DNA of 64,000 bases from Saprospiraceae bacterium (GTDB lineage Bacteria > Bacteroidota > Bacteroidia > Chitinophagales > Saprospiraceae). The position numbers and the translations under genes are program-made. Within the stretch, counting starts at the first letter, position 1; the number at the start of each line of letters is the position of its first letter. This document shows positions 27,817 through 36,957 of the stretch, piece by piece. Location: contig JANWXM010000006.1 in the NCBI GenBank assembly GCA_025055285.1, positions 1 to 64,000 on the forward strand, in the 5' to 3' direction. The notes under the pieces were generated by a model. That model did not search any database. It was not told the origin of the DNA and worked only from the letters and a program-made list of their open reading frames with translations.

Positions 27817-28118
27817 GAAGAGTAAGCTATTTTTAAATTTCCCGTGTAAACTTCATCCTCACAGGCCCTGCGAAAATAGGCCTATTGGGCTCAACATCGG
27901 CCCATTTATGCCCTAATTTCGGCGAATGGTCTTCAAACGCTGGGTTTTCGCTTGCTCTGCAAGTGTTTTTTACAAGCGACTCTATTGCGGTACAGAAGAG
28001 AAATTCGCGAGATATGTTTACTCTGTGCAAATCAGGTACTGCAATAAACCTTGCCTCAAAATATCCGAAGCCTCAGAGCTTTTTTCGCTTCTCGTCGCGG
28101 TGGGCGATCTTTCTGAAG
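27817..28118. other. Intergenic region, nothing recognised
   Basis: 302 bases between the metalloprotease start and the aspS stop, both on the minus strand. It must contain the protease promoter, but no exact TAnnTTTG was found close to the start. A 5-bp GAAGC/GCTTC inverted repeat near 28065-28093 is too weak to call a terminator. Confidence 0.4.
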
Positions 28119-29885
28119 TTAGCCTTGTTTGTCGACTGTTGCAATCCCTAATTCCTCCAATTGCTGGGGCTTTAGAAAGTCGGGGGCATCGATCATAACA
28201 TCGCGGCCCTGATTGTTTTTGGGAAAGGCGATAAAGTCGCGGATGGAATTGGCGCCATTCATAACAGCGCACAGGCGGTCGAAGCCAAAAGCAATTCCTC
28301 CATGCGGAGGAGCGCCGAACTCGAAGGCACTTAGCAAAAAGCCAAACTGAGCCTCTGCTTCCTCACGTGTGAGACCTAGTAGTTGAAAGTTGCGGCTTTG
28401 CAACTCGCGATCGTGAATCCGAATGGATCCTCCGCCGATTTCGACGCCATTGATTACCAGGTCGTAAGCGTCGGCGCGAATGCTTTTGAGCACCGCAGGG
28501 TCGACAGAGTCCATCTTGGGAATATCTGCCGCTTTTGGCGAAGTAAACGGATGATGCACGGCAAAGAAACGCCCGGCTTCTTCATCCCATTCCAAAAGAG
28601 GAAAATCTAATACCCATAATGGCTTAAATTGATGAGGTGGACGCAAACCGAGGCGACTGCCCATTTCTAAGCGAAGCTCCGACAGTTGCTTGCGCGTTTT
28701 TTCTGTTTCCCCTGCTAAAATGAGGAGTAAATCGCCAGGATGGGCTCTACACACCTGAAGCCATCCTTTTAAATCGGCAGGCGAATAGAACTTATCCACA
28801 GAAGATTTTACCGATTCATCTGCCTCATAGCGGACATAAACTAAGCCCTTTGCGCCAATTTGTGGACGGCGCACCCACTCTGTTAATTCGTCAATTTGTT
28901 TACGGCTGTAAGAAGCACAGCCCGGCGCGCAAATAGCCAACACACTTTCAGCTTGGTCGAACACCGAAAAACCTTTGCCGCGTGCATGAGCTGTGAGGTC
29001 GCAAAATTCCATCCCAAAACGAAGGTCAGGCTTATCAGAGCCATAGCGGCGCATGGCTTCGTCATAACTCATGCGCGGAAAAGGCCCAAGGTCTATGTCT
29101 AACATCACATGAAACAGATGGCGTACGAGCCCTTCGAAGGTTTGCAAAATGTCCTCCTGATGAACAAATGCCATCTCGCAATCAATCTGGGTAAACTCCG
29201 GCTGCCGATCGGCGCGCAAATCCTCATCGCGAAAGCACCGAACTATTTGAAAATAGCGGTCGAAACCCGCTACCATGAGAATCTGCTTGAATGTTTGCGG
29301 CGATTGAGGCAGGGCATAAAACTGTCCTCGGTTCATACGCGAGGGTACTACGAAGTCGCGAGCTCCCTCAGGTGTGGACTTGATAAGAAAAGGAGTTTCG
29401 ATTTCCGCAAATCCTTGCTCGGCCAAATACTTGCGCACTTCTAGGCTCAGACGTGAGCGAAAAAGGAGGTTTCTCTGAATACAAGGACGGCGCAAGTCTA
29501 GATACCGATATTTCATGCGTAGTTCGTCGCCCCCATCGGTATCGTCTACGATGGTAAAGGGCGGAGTTTTGGCCGGGCTGAGGACAGAGAAGTCAGTAAC
29601 TTGAATTTCAATATCTCCAGTATCACGGCTCGGATTTTTGTTAATGCGCTCGCGCACGATACCTGTAGCCTGCACGACGTATTCGCGCCCTAATCGGCGT
29701 GCCCGGCTACAGAGCTCCGGATCGTCATCCATATCGAAAACTAGTTGGGTAATACCGTAGCGATCGCGCAGATCAATGAAGGTCAAGCCTCCAAGGTCCC
29801 GGCTAGCAGCTACCCAGCCGGCTAAAGTTACGGTCTTACCTACGTCGCTTAGCCGCAGGTCGTTACATGTGTGGGTTCGATACAT
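28119..29885 (-). CDS. aspS: Aspartyl-tRNA synthetase
   Basis: 588 residues, normal bacterial length. N-terminal OB anticodon-binding domain ([20 protein letters not shown]). Class II core motifs: motif 2 [19 protein letters not shown] and motif 3 [14 protein letters not shown]; the bacterial GAD insertion lies between them (about 300-410). Charges tRNA-Asp with aspartate. The family start is ATG 29885 ([13 protein letters not shown]), not the longer frame to 29933, since the upstream part overlaps the promoter box. It may be non-discriminating and also serve tRNA-Asn if asnS is missing, which this window cannot show. Confidence 0.96.
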   Translation of the reverse strand: MYRTHTCNDLRLSDVGKTVTLAGWVAASRDLGGLTFIDLRDRYGITQLVFDMDDDPELCSRARRLGREYVVQATGIVRERINKNPSRDTGDIEIQVTDFSVLSPAKTPPFTIVDDTDGGDELRMKYRYLDLRRPCIQRNLLFRSRLSLEVRKYLAEQGFAEIETPFLIKSTPEGARDFVVPSRMNRGQFYALPQSPQTFKQILMVAGFDRYFQIVRCFRDEDLRADRQPEFTQIDCEMAFVHQEDILQTFEGLVRHLFHVMLDIDLGPFPRMSYDEAMRRYGSDKPDLRFGMEFCDLTAHARGKGFSVFDQAESVLAICAPGCASYSRKQIDELTEWVRRPQIGAKGLVYVRYEADESVKSSVDKFYSPADLKGWLQVCRAHPGDLLLILAGETEKTRKQLSELRLEMGSRLGLRPPHQFKPLWVLDFPLLEWDEEAGRFFAVHHPFTSPKAADIPKMDSVDPAVLKSIRADAYDLVINGVEIGGGSIRIHDRELQSRNFQLLGLTREEAEAQFGFLLSAFEFGAPPHGGIAFGFDRLCAVMNGANSIRDFIAFPKNNQGRDVMIDAPDFLKPQQLEELGIATVDKQG

Positions 29886-29930
29886 AAGTCTTGATGAGTT
29901 AAAACTCGTCTCTGTAAATATTGCGTGCGG

Positions 29931-29938
29931 CAAAGGTA
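29931..29938 (-). promoter_or_regulatory. Candidate -7 box (TACCTTTG) for aspS
   Basis: Exact TAnnTTTG match on the minus strand, 45 bases before the aspS ATG at 29885; predicts a leader of about 40 bases. Confidence 0.5.
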
Positions 29939-30462
29939 GGAGGGAATTATACTTTTACACCTCTGCTTTCCGGCCCAGATGGCGCTTAGGTCTGTCTCAT
30001 CCGGCAAATTTCACACAGATGAGATGAAAGGCTGCTCCTTTCAGAGCGCGTTAATTCAATGCACTGGATGCATTAAACATTATTGGCTAGTGCTGCGCAG
30101 CGGTATTGAGGGAAATACAGGCTATTGACAGCAAGCGTCCCATACCAGGGGTTAGACGCCCCCAAAATACTCCACGCCGCTCATGCACAACATTAGAATT
30201 TTCGGAGGAGGTAAAAAAAATTAAGGTCGCTTTCTAAGCAAATCGCCAATGCGCATTGATATGCGATCGGAAGGTAGATACATCAACCATAAAACTGTTC
30301 TTTCCGAAAAAACGTTCTTAGCAAGTACAGTGCTCATCAATACTGTTAGAGCAGCACTAGCATATTTTATCTGGTTCAAGGGTTTGGTTACCTTTATTCA
30401 TAGGGCCTTGGCCGAAAAACTTCGCGCAGTAGGCGTTTTTCATCTCTTTAAGATGTTTCAAT
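29939..30462. other. Intergenic region between divergent genes
   Basis: About 520 bases beyond the aspS promoter box. A TACCTTTA sequence (seven of eight of the -7 consensus) near 30389-30396 could serve the membrane protein gene at 30463. A 6-bp inverted repeat (AATGCA/TGCATT) near 30058-30074 is visible. No ORF with coding character. Confidence 0.4.
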
Positions 30463-30906
30463 ATGTCGTTTTTTGAATATAAAATAGATCCGTTAAGGCA
30501 GTCGGCTGTTTTTGTGGGCGCGTCAGTGGCTTTCATGCTCGTAACGGCGTTGCTACGTTGGATAGGCATCTCAGCGATTGATCGCATTTTCCCTTGGTCA
30601 GTAGCTGCTGCATTTTTGCTGTTGTATGCCGTATTCGTAAGTGTAATGAGTCTAAATGCTTCGAGTGGTCTGAAGTATTGGGGGCGTTCAATGTATGGTT
30701 TTGCGGCCGTAGCTGCGGGAAATGGCATTGCGGCTTGGCTAATTTCTGGACTTACACTAAGTGAGGCTCGGTCGTATCGATGGACGTACGTAGTCATTAC
30801 GATATGTTTTCTCGTTTTTCTCTCGATTCTCAACCTTATGCGGAAAATTGTCGCTTTTGCTGAACGCGAGGAGTGGAATGCACCTCGCCGGCGAAAGCGG
30901 CGCTAG
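30463..30906 (+). CDS. Small membrane protein, function unknown
   Basis: 147 residues with four hydrophobic segments (about 14-35, 42-62, 76-95 and 106-125) and a very basic C-terminal tail (APRRRKRR) expected in the cytoplasm. The start ATG 30463 leads into MSFFEYKIDPLRQ. No enzymatic motif is seen and I do not recognise a family. It precedes the MsrB gene by 53 bases on the same strand and might share its transcript. Confidence 0.65.
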   Translation: MSFFEYKIDPLRQSAVFVGASVAFMLVTALLRWIGISAIDRIFPWSVAAAFLLLYAVFVSVMSLNASSGLKYWGRSMYGFAAVAAGNGIAAWLISGLTLSEARSYRWTYVVITICFLVFLSILNLMRKIVAFAEREEWNAPRRRKRR

Positions 30907-30959
30907 ACTTTAAAACGAGCCCAGCGATCGCGTTTTTTTTTAATGAAAATTAGCCATCT

Positions 30960-31502
30960 ATGCGCGTTTTCTTTACCTTTCTATGTGCATTTCTGTTGGC
31001 CTGCCATTCTAGTCCCGTGAAGGCGCCAAGAACGGCTGAGCCGGTGACTTCAGGAAAAACGACCTCTACTGCTTCCATCATTCCACCTGAGTACGACCAG
31101 CAAGGGCGCTTGATTCGAATAAGAAAAACAGATGCGGAGTGGCGCGCTCAATTGAGCGCTTTGGAATATCGGGTGTTGCGGCAGGAAGGCACCGAGCGGG
31201 CTTTTACGGGCGACTTGCTTGAGGAAAAGCGAAAGGGAACATTCGTGTGCCGAGGCTGTGGGCTTCCTCTGTTTCGTTCGGAAACAAAGTTTGACTCCGG
31301 TACGGGCTGGCCATCATTTTGGAAGCCTATTCAGCCTGAATTTATTGTTGAGCATGAAGATCGCTCGTACGGCATGGTGCGCACTGAAGTAGAATGTGCT
31401 CGATGTGGCGGCCACTTAGGTCATGTTTTCAACGACGGGCCGCCTCCAACGGGCTTGCGCTATTGCATTAACGCTGTCTCATTGGACTTCGTGCCCGATT
31501 AG
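30960..31502 (+). CDS. msrB: Peptide-methionine (R)-S-oxide reductase MsrB, lipoprotein form
   Basis: 180 residues. The N-terminus is a lipoprotein signal with lipobox LLAC (Cys15), followed by a Ser/Thr/Pro-rich linker to about residue 40. The MsrB domain has the structural zinc pairs CRGC (97, 100) and CARC (146, 149), the substrate block SGTGWPSFW and the catalytic Cys169 in RYCINA. It reduces the R epimer of methionine sulfoxide in proteins; the lipobox puts it in the periplasm or outer membrane, so it needs an exported electron donor. The usual second Cys before GWPSF is Thr here. Its stop overlaps the gpmI stop codon. Confidence 0.94.
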   Translation: MRVFFTFLCAFLLACHSSPVKAPRTAEPVTSGKTTSTASIIPPEYDQQGRLIRIRKTDAEWRAQLSALEYRVLRQEGTERAFTGDLLEEKRKGTFVCRGCGLPLFRSETKFDSGTGWPSFWKPIQPEFIVEHEDRSYGMVRTEVECARCGGHLGHVFNDGPPPTGLRYCINAVSLDFVPD

Positions 31503-33061
31503 TCGGAGCTGTTCACCAGTAAGGTTAGACCTGTCATGGCTTGGGGCTGAGCCAACCCTAACAGTTGCAAAAGGGTAGGTGCTATGTCCGCTAAAATGCC
31601 ATTGCGCAGAGAAAGTTGGACGCCTCTTAAGGATCGGCTCACTAAGAGGCAGGGCACAGGATTCTTAGTGTGCGCCGTATTGGGCGACCCGTCGTCGTTG
31701 ATCATGTAGTCGGCATTTCCGTGGTCAGCAGTGATGAGGACAGCATAGTCGTTTTCTTCCAGAATGGGTACCAGGCGGCTCAGACAGGTGTCGACGGTTT
31801 CAACTGCTTTTACAGCGGCAGCGAAAACGCCCGTATGCCCTACCATGTCTGGATTGGCGTAGTTGAGACAGATGAAATCCGGGCGCTTTTCCAAGACATC
31901 CCTTATCACTGCCTCTGTTACAGGATAAGCGCTCATCTCCGGTTGCAAATCGTAGGTGGCTACTTTAGGAGAGGGAATAAGCCTGCGCATTTCGCCCGGG
32001 AAGGGTTCTTCACGACCACCAGAGAAGAAGAAAGTCACATGAGGATATTTCTCTGTTTCTGCAATGCGCAACTGAGTTAGGCCGGCATTGGCAATTACTT
32101 CGCCCAGTGTGTTTTCTAAATTTTCTTTTTCAAACAAGACAGAAATACCTGTGAACTGCTCGTCGTAGCGCGTCATAGTTACGTAGTGGAGAGGCAGTGT
32201 GTGCATGTTCCACTCTGGCATATCTCGTTGAGTGAGCACAGTGGTTAGTTCACGCAGGCGGTCGGTTCGGAAATTGAAAGCAATGACCACATCGCCTGCT
32301 TTCAGGGTAGCCAGAGGCTGGCCGTTGGCATTTACACCAACTAGCGGAGGCAAGAATTCATCGGTGACCTCCTGGTTGTAACAGTTATGCACGGCTGCAA
32401 TGAGGTCGTTCGCATGCTCTCCTTGGCCATAGACGAGTAAATTGTAAGCTTTTTGGATGCGTTCCCACCGCTTATCGCGATCCATGGCGTAGTACCGCCC
32501 AATGACGGAGGCAATCTGTATGTGGTCTGAATAGCCCTGTCGCTTTAGATATTGCTGCAATTCCTGCAAGAATCCCGCACCGCTCTTAGGATCACAGTCT
32601 CGTCCATCGGTAAAAGCGTGAATGAACACTTGCGGTACTCCGTGTCTATACGCTGCGTCGCACAATGCCTTGAGGTGATGGATGTGTGCATGCACACCCC
32701 CGTCGGATACTAAGCCGAGAAAATGCAGACGCTTGCCCGGACTACAAGCAACGCGAAAAGCCTCCTGCAGAACGGGGTGCGTATCGAAAATGCCCTCGCG
32801 AATTGCCTTGTTGATGCGGGCCAGCTCTTGCCATACGATGCGGCCCGCCCCAATATTGAGATGACCCACTTCTGAATTGCCCATTTGACCTTCCGGTAGG
32901 CCTACCGCCTCCCCATGGGTAGTAAGGGTGCAGTGCGGCCGCGTACGCCATAAGGCATCCATAAAAGGCGTATTTGCTTGCCGAATGGCATCGGCTTCGG
33001 GTTTATTGCCTATGGCCCACCCGTCTAATATAATTAGGCATGCGCGTGAATGTTTCAACAT
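31499..33061 (-). CDS. gpmI: 2,3-bisphosphoglycerate-independent phosphoglycerate mutase
   Basis: 520 residues from ATG 33061, normal length. Interconverts 3- and 2-phosphoglycerate in glycolysis with two manganese ions. The alkaline-phosphatase-type core shows LIILDGW (metal Asp), the phosphorylated Ser in [28 protein letters not shown] and HTKNPVP. The insertion domain (about 80-310) carries the substrate pocket. The frame continues 11 codons upstream, but the promoter box lies in that stretch, favouring ATG 33061. It overlaps msrB tail to tail by 4 bases. Confidence 0.96.
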   Translation of the reverse strand: MLKHSRACLIILDGWAIGNKPEADAIRQANTPFMDALWRTRPHCTLTTHGEAVGLPEGQMGNSEVGHLNIGAGRIVWQELARINKAIREGIFDTHPVLQEAFRVACSPGKRLHFLGLVSDGGVHAHIHHLKALCDAAYRHGVPQVFIHAFTDGRDCDPKSGAGFLQELQQYLKRQGYSDHIQIASVIGRYYAMDRDKRWERIQKAYNLLVYGQGEHANDLIAAVHNCYNQEVTDEFLPPLVGVNANGQPLATLKAGDVVIAFNFRTDRLRELTTVLTQRDMPEWNMHTLPLHYVTMTRYDEQFTGISVLFEKENLENTLGEVIANAGLTQLRIAETEKYPHVTFFFSGGREEPFPGEMRRLIPSPKVATYDLQPEMSAYPVTEAVIRDVLEKRPDFICLNYANPDMVGHTGVFAAAVKAVETVDTCLSRLVPILEENDYAVLITADHGNADYMINDDGSPNTAHTKNPVPCLLVSRSLRGVQLSLRNGILADIAPTLLQLLGLAQPQAMTGLTLLVNSSD

Positions 33062-33066
33062 GGCGC

Positions 33067-33074
33067 CAAAGGTA
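33067..33074 (-). promoter_or_regulatory. Candidate -7 box (TACCTTTG) immediately before gpmI
   Basis: Exact TAnnTTTG match on the minus strand with only 5 bases between the box and the ATG (33061). Transcription should start at or within a base or two of the start codon. Confidence 0.55.
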
Positions 33075-33313
33075 GGGTACTCTGTGCACTGCACGCGATT
33101 ACAGCGCGAGGAACAGTGCGAATGTTTTCAAAAGGCTACAAAGTCGCCGTTCTTCCCTGGTGTAATGTCTATTACATTCTGGCTCCCTTCAATTTTAGCC
33201 GCTAGATTGTCCAATGCCACAAAGGGTACTAGATGCCTGCGGGTTTTACTCGCATTTAATACTAAGGTCTCCCTTTACTATCGTACTCTTGCACTGGAAA
33301 GCAAGAGGTGACT

Positions 33314-34600
33314 ATGCGTTTTGAACTTTCGTATGCTTCGCCTCAAGAGGCATTGTCAGTGATTCAGTCAGGACAACGTGTGTACGTCCACGGCGGAGCC
33401 TGCACGCCGACGACGATGCTGCGCTACTTAGCAGAGAGGCGCAGCGAACTGCGCGACGTAGAACTGGTTTTCATTAGTCTCTACGGTGAAGTTGCTGTAG
33501 CCCAACCAGAGTGTGCTGAAGCATTTCACCTCAATGCTATGTTTGTCTCCGCCCCTGTTCGGAAGGCCGTCAACGAAGGTCACGGTGACTACATCCCAGT
33601 ATTTCTGAGTGAGATTCCGGAGTTATTTAAGCAAGGTATTTTGCCCATTGATGTTGCCATCGTACAAGTGTCGCCGCCGGACAAGCATGGATATTGTTCT
33701 TTAGGGCCATCGGTAGATGTAGCTCGTGCAGCAGTGAACACAGCTAAGCACGTCATTGCCCAGGTTAATCCGCTAGTGCCGCGTACTCATGGCGATAGCC
33801 TCATTCATGTCTCGTGTCTCCATCGGACAGTTTGGCTAGAGGAGCCGCTGCACGAAGCGCATTTTAGCGCCCGCTTAGGCGCCGAAGAGCGCCGCATCGG
33901 CGAACATATCGCTGGCCTCATTGAGGATTGCAGCACATTACAGGTCGGCATCGGCGCCATTCCAGACGCCGTATTAAGTTGCTTAGGTAACCACAAGGAT
34001 CTTGGCGTACACACGGAAATGTTTTCTGATGGCCTTATTCCACTCATCGAAAGCGGCATTATTACCAATAAGTATAAGGCCATACATCCCAACAAGACAG
34101 TTGCTGGTTTTGCCGTAGGGTCGCGGGCCTTATACAACTACGTAGACGATAATCCTGCCTTTGCTTTTTTAGATATTGACTATGTGAATGAGCCGCATGT
34201 TATCCGCCGCAATCCTCGTGTCGTAGCAATCAATTCTGCTATAGAAGTAGATCTGACTGGCCAGGTATGTGCTGACTCCATTGGTACTTTTCAATACTCA
34301 GGCGTAGGTGGCCAAATGGACTTCATGCGAGGAGCGGCGCTTAGCCCGGGAGGAAAACCAATCATTGCTCTTACTTCGCGCACATCTAGAGGAGAGCCGC
34401 GCATCGTCCCTCATCTAAAGCTAGGCGCTGGCGTGGTAACTACTCGCGCGCATGTGCACTATGTTGTTACCGAGTACGGTGTGGCCTATCTGTTTGGCAA
34501 AAATTTGCGCCAGCGCGCTCGAGCTCTTATTGAAATTGCTCATCCCGACGACCGCGAAATGCTCGAGCGAGCGTGTTTCGAGCGTTTCCGACACCTGTAA
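33314..34600 (+). CDS. Acetyl-CoA hydrolase / CoA transferase family protein
   Basis: 428 residues from ATG 33314. Family I-type CoA transferase with two Rossmann-like halves: SGQRVYVHGGACTP near the N-terminus, LQVGIGAIPDAVLSCL in the middle, and GLGVHTEMFSDG-like sequence whose Glu (HTEMFSDG) is the probable thioester-forming residue. GGQMDFMRGA and VTEYGVAYLFGKNLRQRA near the C-terminus are typical. Relatives include 4-hydroxybutyrate CoA transferase and acetate:succinyl-CoA transferase; the substrate is not decidable here. It stands alone, transcribed away from gpmI. Confidence 0.9.
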   Translation: MRFELSYASPQEALSVIQSGQRVYVHGGACTPTTMLRYLAERRSELRDVELVFISLYGEVAVAQPECAEAFHLNAMFVSAPVRKAVNEGHGDYIPVFLSEIPELFKQGILPIDVAIVQVSPPDKHGYCSLGPSVDVARAAVNTAKHVIAQVNPLVPRTHGDSLIHVSCLHRTVWLEEPLHEAHFSARLGAEERRIGEHIAGLIEDCSTLQVGIGAIPDAVLSCLGNHKDLGVHTEMFSDGLIPLIESGIITNKYKAIHPNKTVAGFAVGSRALYNYVDDNPAFAFLDIDYVNEPHVIRRNPRVVAINSAIEVDLTGQVCADSIGTFQYSGVGGQMDFMRGAALSPGGKPIIALTSRTSRGEPRIVPHLKLGAGVVTTRAHVHYVVTEYGVAYLFGKNLRQRARALIEIAHPDDREMLERACFERFRHL

Positions 34601-34618
34601 GCAAGAACGTCAAGGCGT

Positions 34619-36124
34619 TTATCTCTTTAGGATAAAGCTTTCTAATTCAACGGCAATGTGGCGGTCGTTCGATAGGCGTGGTACCTTGTTCTGACCGCCT
34701 AGTTTACCCTTCGTTTTCATGTAATTGCGAAAGGCATCGCGCTGTAAAGGGCGAATAACCAGTGGGCGGAGGATGCCGCCGCGAACTAGGTCATCGTAGT
34801 AAATATTTTGCTGGCGCATATGCGCATCAACGGCGAGGGCAAAAGTGTCTAAGTCAGATGGTAAAGAATCGAATTCGATGAACCATTCGTGGTAAGGAGG
34901 TCCGCCTTCTGGCGGGTTTACCTGCGGCGCTACAGTAAACTCAATGATGTTTACGCCTACGTGGCGCGCCACGGACAGTAGAGCCTCTTCTACTTCCTTC
35001 CCGATGACATGCTCGCCAAAGGCTGAGATGAAATGTTTGACGCGTCCGCTAACTACGAGCCGATAAGGCCGGACAGATACGAATTGCACAGTGTCTCCCA
35101 GCTCGTAGCCCCATAAGCCGGCATTTGTATGCAAAACGACAGCGTAGTGAACACCGGGTTCGACCTGGTGTAGCCATAAGCGCGTAGGTTGAGGGCGTTC
35201 TGCTTCCTCAGCGGGTATGAACTCGAAAAACATACCAGCATCGGTATTGAGTAGCAACCCCTGGTGAGGAAAAGTGTCTTGAAAAGCAATGAATCCCTCA
35301 GAAGCGGGATAGGTCTCTACGGAGTCTATGGGCTTACCCACCAATTCCTCCAATTTGGAGCGATAAGGCTCAAAATTTACGCCGCCGTAAACGAAGATAG
35401 AGTAGTTGGGAAAAATTTCGCTCACGGTGCGCTTGCCCGTTCGGGCTAGTAGGCGTTCATAGTACATCTGTACCCAAGGAGGGATTCCCGAAATGAGGCG
35501 CATATCGGCCTGTAGGGTCTCATCTACAATGCGTTCCAGTTTTTCCTCCCAATCTTCAATGCAGTTCGTTTTCCAAGAGGGCAGTTGGTGAGTACGCAAC
35601 CACGCAGGCACTAAATGATTGCTGATGCCGCTGAGGCGTCCCGTTGGAATACCGCCGACGTCGTCCAAAGCAGGGCTACCTGAGAGAAAGATCATCTTTC
35701 CGTCGAGCCATCGGCCGTTGCCCGTACGCGCGTAGTAATTGAACAAGGCATCGCGGGCAGTGCCAAAGTGCAAAGGCGTGCTTTCCCGGCTCATGGGAAT
35801 ATACTTGACACCCGACGTAGTTCCCGAAGTTTTAGCGAAGTAGCGTGGTCGGCCAGGCCAGAGTACATCGCTTTCGCCCGCCTTTATGCGCTCGATATAG
35901 GGCCTCATGGCTTCGTAGTCGCGAAGAGGCACTGCTGAAACTAGGTCCTGGTGCGTCTTTATCCGGGCAAAGCCGTGTTCTCTGCCGAAGACGGTATTTT
36001 TTGCACGGTCCATCAGCTGGCAGAGTACCTTCTGCTGGTCAGCTATGGCGTTAGCGGCCATGCGGTCGATACGACGCGCGGCAATTTTGGCAAAAGGCCA
36101 AATAACAGTAGAGCGAAAGCCCAT
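34619..36124 (-). CDS. GH3 (auxin-responsive promoter) family acyl-amide synthetase-like protein
   Basis: 501 residues. GH3 proteins belong to the adenylate-forming (ANL) superfamily; plant members join amino acids to hormones, while bacterial roles are mostly unknown. Visible are the ATP-binding AKTSGTTSGVKYIP near residue 105, IFVYGGVNFEPYRSKLEEL, VETYPASEGFIAFQD, and the later YELGDTVQFVSVRPYRLVVSGR hinge to the small C-terminal domain. It starts 12 bases after an outer membrane barrel gene, so the two are probably one transcript. The acid and amine substrates cannot be told. Confidence 0.9.
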   Translation of the reverse strand: MGFRSTVIWPFAKIAARRIDRMAANAIADQQKVLCQLMDRAKNTVFGREHGFARIKTHQDLVSAVPLRDYEAMRPYIERIKAGESDVLWPGRPRYFAKTSGTTSGVKYIPMSRESTPLHFGTARDALFNYYARTGNGRWLDGKMIFLSGSPALDDVGGIPTGRLSGISNHLVPAWLRTHQLPSWKTNCIEDWEEKLERIVDETLQADMRLISGIPPWVQMYYERLLARTGKRTVSEIFPNYSIFVYGGVNFEPYRSKLEELVGKPIDSVETYPASEGFIAFQDTFPHQGLLLNTDAGMFFEFIPAEEAERPQPTRLWLHQVEPGVHYAVVLHTNAGLWGYELGDTVQFVSVRPYRLVVSGRVKHFISAFGEHVIGKEVEEALLSVARHVGVNIIEFTVAPQVNPPEGGPPYHEWFIEFDSLPSDLDTFALAVDAHMRQQNIYYDDLVRGGILRPLVIRPLQRDAFRNYMKTKGKLGGQNKVPRLSNDRHIAVELESFILKR

Positions 36125-36136
36125 AGAAGATGTATT

Positions 36137-36862
36137 TTATTCGTAAATCACCTTGCGCAAGAGGCGGATGCTCAGCGTTAATTCTATTGATACGTTTCGG
36201 ATGCGCCGATCAGGGATGCGAATGCGTTGACCCGGGTTTTGAGGGTCAATTACGTTTTCGATGGGCGGTTGATTGTATTGGAGTAAAAAATCTGGACTTA
36301 TTGAAAACATAAGTTGGCCTCCTACCAATTCCGAGAAGGCAAACTCTAACCCTCCGCCCACAAGAGCTCCAACAAGCCAGCGGTTTACGGCTCCCTCAAA
36401 GGGATAGTAGAGCTGGAGCACGGGATTCTGGCTGCCAGCCAGCTGATTTAAGTTGGTGCTCAGTGTGTATTCGCCGCGTAGTCCTAGCGAATAAAAATAC
36501 TTCTTCCCGTTAGCCAGATCGAACTTCTGTTTGGCGCCCAAAGTCAGTGCCAAATTGCGAAACTGAAATTCTTCTGTGTATATGATGGGTGCATTCCCAA
36601 ACTGAGGAAGAAAGATAAATCGGTTGGCGCTGCCTCGAACGTGATAGCCAACTTGAGCAAAGATGCTATTGCGGTCTCTCTCATTATCTACTGACTCGAT
36701 GGCTACTGCAACGTGGTACTTAAACAATGGCTGCCGCTCAAAGGAATTGTCCCAACGCTGCCATCCTATGCTCGGCCCCCCTCCAATAACGAATGCAGTA
36801 GATTGAGCCCGAGCACTCCAAACTCCAAAAAATGCCAAAATCCAAATTGTTAAAGTGCGCAT
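36137..36862 (-). CDS. PorT-like outer membrane beta-barrel protein
   Basis: 241 residues. Signal peptide (LTIWILAFFGVWSARAQ) followed by alternating hydrophobic beta-strand stretches with Gly/aromatic girdles: FVIGGGPSIGWQRW, IFAQVGYHVRG, LALTLGAKQKF, FYSLGLRGEYTL, LVGGGLEFAF and LMFSISPDFLL. This fits an 8- to 10-strand barrel of the PorT/OmpW-size class. Real PorT is a T9SS component, but this sequence is not close enough for that assignment by eye. It is the first gene of a probable two-gene unit with the GH3 gene. Confidence 0.72.
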   Translation of the reverse strand: MRTLTIWILAFFGVWSARAQSTAFVIGGGPSIGWQRWDNSFERQPLFKYHVAVAIESVDNERDRNSIFAQVGYHVRGSANRFIFLPQFGNAPIIYTEEFQFRNLALTLGAKQKFDLANGKKYFYSLGLRGEYTLSTNLNQLAGSQNPVLQLYYPFEGAVNRWLVGALVGGGLEFAFSELVGGQLMFSISPDFLLQYNQPPIENVIDPQNPGQRIRIPDRRIRNVSIELTLSIRLLRKVIYE

Positions 36863-36932
36863 GCGTGTACCTTTTTCAGGGCGAATTACGGAAAGGCTCT
36901 CGGTATTTTCTAAACGATACCCTACTTTTGCC

Positions 36933-36940
36933 TATCTTTA
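36933..36940 (+). promoter_or_regulatory. Candidate -7 box (TATCTTTA) for the M3 peptidase gene
   Basis: Seven of eight matches to TAnnTTTG, 17 bases before ATG 36958. It lies inside a longer in-frame extension, supporting the shorter protein. Confidence 0.35.
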
Positions 36941-36957
36941 ATAGAATAGATAGAACA

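Noticed and set aside
36832-36957. N-terminal extension of the M3 peptidase by 42 residues.
   Set aside because: The extension lacks family similarity and covers a near-consensus promoter box.
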